Shown: piece by piece, positions 58,325 to 64,000 of the stretch
Position numbering within the stretch: the first letter of the stretch is position 1
Layout: every line of letters starts with the position of its first letter
DNA from: Bactrocera neohumeralis
Taxonomy: Eukaryota > Arthropoda > Insecta > Diptera > Tephritidae
Reading direction: 5' to 3'
Length of the DNA: 64,000 bases
NCBI RefSeq assembly: GCF_024586455.1
Contig: NC_065920.1
Coordinates: forward strand, 48,257,824-48,321,823
Translations under genes and position numbers: made by a program
The notes under the pieces: generated by a model
Told to the model about the DNA's origin: nothing
What the model saw: only the letters and a program-made list of their open reading frames with translations
The model's database searches: none

Positions 58325-58998
58325 AGGGTGGGTCGATTCCGGACTTTTTTCGATGCGGAATTTCTAATAGTGCGGAAAAGTTGCCTTAGTACTTCCTGAT
58401 TCCAATGCAACTCTTTGTTTTGAGATCGGTTTGCATCTTCAACCCCAACTCCGGCCTTGAAATTTCGTAAATTCGCCTAAAATCGTGAAATTGTCTACCT
58501 AGTGCCTGAAATACTATGGCATGGCAAATGCATAGAACAAAAGTTATTTGTCACGTCATTTGCTACCGAAATGGTATATGTGATCATGGCCGTAGGACAA
58601 ACCATTCCCGAGATACGAGCGAAAAGGCGGCGCGCCACAGCGCAAGGTGAAAATTGTTGCAGCTCTCAGCTAACCTGTATTGGTCACCCAGAACCCACCG
58701 CGTGGAGGTGGCTGCTCTTCGGGTTCCTCCCAATAACAGCTTCCGATATTTTATAGAGATAAGCTTGGTCTGTGCTAAGTTGGGTCGGATTAATAACCTC
58801 AGAAGGTAATTGGCAGGATGGAAAACTTTCAAATTTGACAACAGGCAACTTCTCACAATCAGGGAGCAGTTTACCTATGTCGCCATAGAATGTATTTGGA
58901 CTCTTTGAGACACCATATATGTGTTCGAAAAGAGCACGAAATGGAAGTTCATTGAAATGTAGAAGACAAACAACCCACTGTAATGGCCAACCCAATCT
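58325..58998 (-). pseudogene. Unclassified repeat-like protein fragment
   Basis: The minus frame 58995-58684 gives a 103-residue peptide with VCLLHFNELPFRALFEHIYG, GDIGKLLPDCEKLPVVKFES and STDQAYLYKISEAVIG. I believe this motif order recurs in unannotated insect repeat proteins, but I cannot name a family. It ends at a stop before any continuation. The following DNA to about 58325 (including AGGGTGGGTCGATTCCGGAC) also looks repeat-like. It does not match the LINEs or mariners in this window. Confidence 0.35.
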
Positions 58999-58999
58999 T

Positions 59000-59480
59000 T
59001 CTCCTAGTACTATCAGCTGTCTGTCAGCTCTTTCGAATTTTATTGAATAAAGTTTTTAGTGATTTACGTATTCCCTGTACTAGTTCCATAGCCAGACGAT
59101 TGGCACTTTGGCAATCTCATCTAGTATTTCGTTTCCCAGAATTCCTTTGTGGCCTGGAGCGCAGTATGTCTACTGCCTCCCTGCTTCTAAGAAAATTATC
59201 TACGTAATGCAATGAGAGAGTTGTTACCATAGATCTTCCTTATGTTGTTTCCTCCGTTGTTAGCTATCTCAGCCGTTTTTTTGATCGCAAAGACATTCGC
59301 CTGGAAGATGCTGTAGATTTTCGGAAGCGTGAAGGGTCGCCTAAGATCCAGCTCCGAGCTATATATTGTGACATCCACTCTATTAGTCAGTTTTGATCAG
59401 CCTGTGTACGTGGTATATTTTATGCATCACCCGCTTATTGAGCTCTGCCCGCAGGTCTTTGTGTCAGTGATACAGGCGAA
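59000..59480 (-). pseudogene. LINE RNase H fragment
   Basis: Minus frames show FTLPKIYSIFQANVFAIKKT (the conserved FQAE strand, Glu lost). Farther on comes a worn GHKGILGNE-like segment at about 59150 with EIAKVPI, corresponding to the late GHxGxxGN motif of RNase H. It is a relic related to 32985-34050. Confidence 0.5.
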
Positions 59481-59506
59481 TGATATTTCTGAGACATTAA
59501 TGTATA

Positions 59507-59568
59507 ACCTTTATAATAACCGTTATAATGCAAATATTAACACGCATTATAACGGTTATTATAAAGGT
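59507..59568. repeat. Perfect 25-bp inverted repeat with 12-base loop
   Basis: The arms 59507-59531 and 59544-59568 are exact reverse complements. They begin ACCTTTATAATAACCG and end GTTATAATGC. The loop is AAATATTAACAC. Each arm also contains the near-palindrome ATAACCGTTAT, so larger cruciform folding is possible. Confidence 0.95.
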
Positions 59569-60639
59569 AAAGGAAAACGACTCTACTACTTGCTTTTGGC
59601 ATGTTGTCCTTAGCACCTCGCAGTATTCTTAATTAGTTTAAAGCTTTACATAATCGTTTAGGTAGAAGTACATACTCATATGCTCAGTTTTCCTTCTCAT
59701 TTGTATTTATTGCCGCTACGCAGTGTTTTTCCACTTCTAAGTGGGTCCAAGTTACAACTAAAGATAGGAATGTATATACATATGTACATAAATATGCCTC
59801 TATATTCGAGTTGATAGCAAAGTCAGACAGCATTCTTGTTTTGTACAATCGCTGGATTTTGCGTATTTGCTTATGAATGAAAATGTAGTCTACGTGTCTA
59901 CGTGTGAGATAAGACAACAAAATTTGCAAGTAAGTCAACAAGCAAACAGTAATTCAAACAACACAAAATATTTACGTGCATACAATGAGTTCGGATTACA
60001 ATATGTGGTGTTACAGGGTGCTATCATTCTGTTATAGTTTAAATAAAAGTTAGTAAGAGGAAATGTATGACCATGTTGCTAGATATGTAAAATTACAATG
60101 CAACTGAAGTTGCCATATTGTGTACATATAAGTAGCCCTCTGTACCAAAGAGGATGTAGGATGGAATCAATAATAAGACAACGTCATAACACTGGAATAA
60201 TACTGACACAGAGAGGACTGCAACTTGAAACGTTACGAAACGAACGTCATAATAATCGTAAACAAAGTCATCGACTTCTCCCGTCCACGACTGTATCAAT
60301 ATTTTTTTCTGTAAAAACATTCCAAATCTCCACTTTTAACATTCTTGCACAGGAGCCAGAACTCAGTATCCCTTAATTATCCTCTAAAAATATTATATTT
60401 TTTGTCACTTTTCTCTTTAAATATCTCTTTTGTGATCATCATATAACTTAAGCTGTGTTCGATTCGCCATGTGTTGGGGAATATACCTATGTTCAAACAA
60501 ACGAGCAGCAATACGGTGCCAACATGTCTTCTAACACATGCGCTATTATGCTACAATTCTTTCCTGGTGGAGAAATTAGTTTTTCGGCTAAAAAAAAATT
60601 TTAATATCCACTCGGTTGGTTATTTGAAAAGGGAGGCGT
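59569..60639. other. Intergenic, nothing recognised
   Basis: AT-rich sequence. Short frames around 60100-60380 and 60471-60677 have no recognisable motifs. Confidence 0.35.
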
Positions 60640-61320
60640 TAGATGGAAGTTGGCAGACAACCGCACATAGGTCATAATTAGGCCCTTTGTGCTCCTGAGT
60701 GGTAACCAAATTGAGCGTTGTCCAGCAACTCCGATTTTTTCCACCCCAGCCTGTCTATTGTTTCTTAAAACATTGGCTGTGGAATATATCCCGTCCTATT
60801 AGCATACTCTATATTCCATCGAATCCACTTTACCAATTTTTGAAGGTGGAATCTTAGAGTTGGTGCCGTGAGAAGACACTTCAATATTAGTAAGTTCCCT
60901 TTTGCCTAGAAGTAGGAGCATTTTGGTCTGACCACTATCAGTACTACCCCAAAGTAACATTGTGGAATGCCAGTCTTGCTTCTAATCCAAGACTTGAAGT
61001 ATTTCTCTAGAATCCTTTGCTTCAAACAACCCTTGAAGGATCTTAATGGTCTGAGGCAGCTCAGGAGAATTTTGTGAGACTTAGTTCTGACGCTACGGAT
61101 AGCATTAACTGTCGCTTGGCTATTGACAAGAAGGGTTTTGGAATGTTGGTTAGATTAAAAGTCTAAGTGGCACTTTCTGTTATGCGCACAATTTCGGCCT
61201 GGCATACTGAATTGTAGTCATTTAGCTTAAAACTACCTTCTGAGTGTGGATTACTATAGAAGAAACGCTCTCCTGTTCCTATTACACTCTTTGTTCCGTG
61301 GGTGAATATATACTATAGAT
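60640..61320 (-). pseudogene. LINE RNase H fragment, heavily decayed
   Basis: Read in shifted minus frames from 61310, the landmarks are FTHGTKSVIGTGAF (usually TDGSK, catalytic Asp changed to His), KLNDYNSVCQAEIVRITESA (usually SVFQAE) and VNSQATVNAIRSVRTKSHKI (usually SDSQA). The order and spacing match an RNase H domain of an I/LOA-group LINE. Beyond about 61000 the frame becomes unreadable. Confidence 0.5.
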
Positions 61321-61924
61321 TTAGCCGTTTGGCTTCATTGCCCTAAAATTATGAGTCGGCTAGCCGAAAGCATTGCCTCACACTTTATTTGTATATGTAT
61401 TGGCCTAGCAACCCCTTAGTAATATTTTCTATAAACTATTATAACTGATTTTTGTCTTCAGTTTTTAAATAAAAAAAAATTAAAATAATATTAATACTCT
61501 TGAGAGCCTCTATTATTTCCTAAATGTTATGATGTTCGTGCGCAGTTTCCACCAAATTTTCGATAACGTCGTCTTAGTCAAGAACTTTATATTTTACTCT
61601 TAGAATAATCTCTACAAAAAGGAATATAGTCAAAATATCTTTTTGCTCTTAATAAGAGTTCGTTTGATATGCATTTGGTGTTTCCATTGTGCATAGGTGA
61701 CACAGAACTGATCTTTTCGGGGGGTATGTAGACTTTATTGGGTGACTGTAGATAAATTCAGTTCAGATCTAGAACACTATTTGATAAAACTCACAACTTT
61801 AAGACTCTTGACATCCCATAGTTTTTCGAAGGTTTTACCTCATATTTCTTAATTCGCGCTTTTATTAGACTTCCGTCAAAACAACTCAAAAAAAGCAATG
61901 AAAAGAAATCACTCTCAATTTAAA
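61321..61924. other. Intergenic, nothing recognised
   Basis: AT-rich sequence, no supported feature. Confidence 0.4.
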
Positions 61925-63140
61925 ATAGGCTTGCCGGGATGAGCTGAGTCGGTTCAAACATGCGTACGTCCCTTCTACCCAAAAAGTTAATCATTTATTA
62001 GAACAGCCGATACCGGACCACTTTAGCATGTAAAGAGTGATACATTTCGAGATTCCCTACTTTAAAAAAAAAACACAGAAACATCAAATTTAATAGGAAA
62101 TGTTTATTATTATTCGAAAGAACATTCTTTGGTATTTATTTTTTTGGTATTTGGTCGCGGTTACGACTCAGATGGTCCATCTCTTGAGTCCAATTTTCAA
62201 TGACTTCATCGAGCATTTCGACTGGTAACTGGCGAATGACACATGTGATATTTAGCTTCAAGTCCTGAATCGAAGCGGCATAGTCAGTTATCATGACGTA
62301 TTAACGGTTACGTTCTCACCGGCATCATTTTTGATGAAATATTGCCCGATGATTTCACTGGCCCACATACCACACCAAACCGCTTTTTTTTTTTTGGATG
62401 AAATGGCAGATCTTGAATCTATTAATGTTGCTATTCGTCCCAAATGCCAGAAAAGGACCTATTTTGTACGCTTTTAATTTAAGATATCGACGTAAAATGC
62501 ACCAAGTCGTTCCATACGTCAGTCCGAGTTGTTGCGAAAAGCGCCGAATCGATTCCCTCCGGTCTTCGTCTACAATTTCAGCTGCGGCCGCTGTATTTTC
62601 TCCACTATGTGCTGGACATGGTCTATTCGAATATTATCCAATAATAAATGCTGAATCTCAAGATGAGTGATGGTGTTGCGAATAGTGCGCTCAGTTGGCC
62701 GATTATGTTGACTATAAGTTGATCGAAGCGCGCGAAATATATTCTTTATAAAACGAGAAATTTTCATAATAAAGTTGGACGATTTGTAAACGTTGTTCAG
62801 GCTTTCCATGATGAAATGCCAAACTATACTGAACAATAATAACATGAAAGCTTGACAGGAATCACGCTTGATTTGTCAAAAAAGTACTATTGAAAAAGTG
62901 CCTCTACTTGGATCACCCGTTAGCTATCATACAAACTGAGAGATCAAAATTAAGTTCTTGTATGGAAACTTTTACATATATTTAACAAGATATCTTTACG
63001 CGATTTGGCACATATCCTTATCTAAAGCAGTGCACCAATCTCTGAATACATTTTTTAGATCCAATCACTATGGCATATAGCTGCCATGTGAACTGATCGA
63101 TTAAAATCATGATAAAGACGTTTTTATATCCTTGTATGCT
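61925..63140 (+). repeat. Type II HINE fragment split by a DD41D mariner
   Basis: The left part (61925-62037) carries GGGATGAGCTGAGTCGGTTC and CGATACCGGACCACTTTAGC. The right part (62927-63140) resumes TAGCTATCATACAAACTGAG and holds about one more monomer. The mariner sits exactly between, so the HINE fragment is the older of the two. Confidence 0.75.
62038..62926 (-). pseudogene. DD41D mariner, internally deleted, with TA duplication
   Basis: The borders are TA then AAGAGTGATACATTTCG on the left, and TTGGATCACCCGT then TA on the right. On the minus strand, 62845-62570 encodes the HTH part (FRALRSTYSQHNRPTERTIR, NTITHLEIQHLLLDNI). Then comes a worn linker (LGLTYGTTW-like), a jump, and the extreme C-terminal/UTR part near 62100-62300. 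The catalytic core is mostly deleted. It is the same family as 28679-29884. Confidence 0.8.
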
Positions 63141-63504
63141 ATCGAAATGCATTTTTGAAAAGTATTGAGAATTTTTCCTAATGAACAGCTGTAAGTTAAC
63201 ATTAAGCCCCGGATGTCGGCACTAATAGCGTGAAAGAGACATCAATAAAATTTCCCTAACTCCACATTAGCAGTTGCACCCTGTACATACACGCAATTGT
63301 AAAAGATAAATATTATGTAAATCATTGCAATAAACTCCTACAAAACTCAACACAATAGGATAAGTGTGAAGAAAAAAAAAAACAGCAGATATGAATGTAA
63401 ATCTTGAAACAACTTAAAGTGCACTCAATAAAAACGACACAGATTAATCGTAATTTGTAACATTTCCTACAATTTGCACTAAATTTTTCTGTTTTTTTTT
63501 CCAG
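63141..63504 (+). other. Probable intron end with splice acceptor
   Basis: The acceptor at 63504 has a long pyrimidine tract (TTTTTCTGTTTTTTTTTTCC then AG, 63485-63504). No transposon is seen between 63141 and here. It is read as the 3' end of an intron in the 5' UTR of the gene that starts at 63706. Confidence 0.6.
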
Positions 63505-63705
63505 CTCCCAACTATTCATTACAGACGCAGAATAACGCAATTGTGAGCAGAGTATAGCAATTGGACTGTAGACGGCAAGAATGTAAATAAAAGTAGTCAA
63601 CAAAACCTGCTGCTTCGCATTTCGCATTTTAATTTTTTTCGCCACTCGACTTCTACGTTTTTCGATGAATGCAACATTTCAACAAAGGCGACAACAACTA
63701 CGAGT
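63505..63705 (+). other. 5' UTR part of the right-edge gene exon
   Basis: This lies between the acceptor and the ATG. The coding frame is open backwards from 63706 to a TGA at 63544, with no earlier in-frame ATG. Two short out-of-frame ATG codons (63581 and 63665) open tiny upstream frames that end quickly, which could dampen translation. Confidence 0.5.
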
Positions 63706-64000
63706 ATGACAGCCAATCGACCAGCAACGCAAACCGAGGAAAGGTTGGTGGAACAGCAGCAGCAGCAGCAACAACTGTCACATCAACAATACACAAACAC
63801 AACAAATCCAACAAACACGCCAAATGCCAATATGCCGTCGTCGGCGAACACTTCAGCTTGTAACGCCAGCGCCGGCTACGATGAAGTGGAGCATTGCGCC
63901 AGCCGCTACGGTGGTACGACAGCAAACACCGGTGCTGAGGGCAACTGCACGCATGTTGGCGTCGGCGTTGGCGAGGGTGTGTGTCGTAATCACAGCACTG
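63706..64000 (+). CDS. N-terminus of a host protein, low-complexity (partial, runs off the window)
   Basis: The frame from ATG 63706 stays open for 98 codons to the last base. It begins MTANRPATQTEERLVE, then QQQQQQQ, an Asn/Thr/Pro-rich run (YTNTTNPTNTPNANMPSS), a Cys/Ala/Gly section (ASAGYDEVEHCASRYGG) and a Gly/Val-rich end (VGVGVGEGV). It has A at -3 of the ATG, GC-rich third positions unlike the surrounding AT-rich DNA, and a good splice acceptor 200 bases upstream. Gln-rich disordered N-termini are common in fly transcriptional and signalling proteins, but no domain is visible, so I name no function. The overlapping frames 63669-63863 (+) and 63925-63698 (-) are alternatives I consider shadows. 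Confidence 0.7.
   Translation, partial: MTANRPATQTEERLVEQQQQQQQLSHQQYTNTTNPTNTPNANMPSSANTSACNASAGYDEVEHCASRYGGTTANTGAEGNCTHVGVGVGEGVCRNHST

Noticed and set aside
1..64000. CRISPR array, operon or prokaryotic defence system
   Set aside because: The sequence is insect nuclear DNA. The tandem repeats present are HINE monomers and microsatellites without unique spacers.

Overview
The window is eukaryotic, AT-rich insect DNA. The most likely source is a true fly, probably an acalyptrate such as a tephritid fruit fly. This is inferred from the many TACATATGTA-type microsatellites, the GTCY-containing DINE-1/mini-me-like (Helentron-derived, HINE) repeats, and the mix of mariner, RTE and R1-group elements. 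I see no bacterial genes, CRISPR arrays, operons, rRNA genes or convincing tRNA genes. I see no host gene complete within the window.

The one host coding segment I can support is at the right edge. A strong splice acceptor at 63504 opens an exon with about 200 bases of 5' UTR and an ATG at 63706. The reading frame then stays open to the last base and encodes a Gln/Asn/Thr-rich, low-complexity protein start. Upstream non-coding exon(s) must exist to the left. The longest stretch without recognisable repeats (2483-4940), which has a GC-rich patch near 4120-4400, is a candidate promoter/5' UTR region, but this is weak inference.

Most of the rest is a layered graveyard of mobile elements. (1) HINE-type non-autonomous elements occur in three sequence types. 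Type I: 18835-19832, 30908-31998, 35412-36516, 39320-40299, 55494-56520. Type II, with ~153-bp internal monomers: 4940-5530, 6259-6789, 18225-19920, 46892-47882, 56580-57012, 61925-63140 and fragments. Type III, diverged from I: 342-1125, 15710-16803, 41853-43020. (2) At least six Tc1/mariner-like groups are present, all defective. (3) An RTE-like LINE with an apurinic-type endonuclease and a very short GAA-tailed 3' end is present in seven fragments. (4) One R1-clade LINE 3' fragment has a 42-A tail. (5) There are seven fragments of RNase H-bearing LINEs. (6) Two small TIR elements (34880-35393 and 49876-50286) were found by their ends.

The most unusual structure is a recurrent arrangement: element fragments lie between direct copies of local sequence at 447-937, 34630-36745, 40533-41033 and 42956-44163. 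Some look like aborted gap repair after transposon excision. A perfect 25-bp inverted repeat with a 12-base loop lies at 59507-59568. Several nested insertions can be ordered in time from exact target-site duplications. I found nothing that amounts to a new multi-gene biological system.
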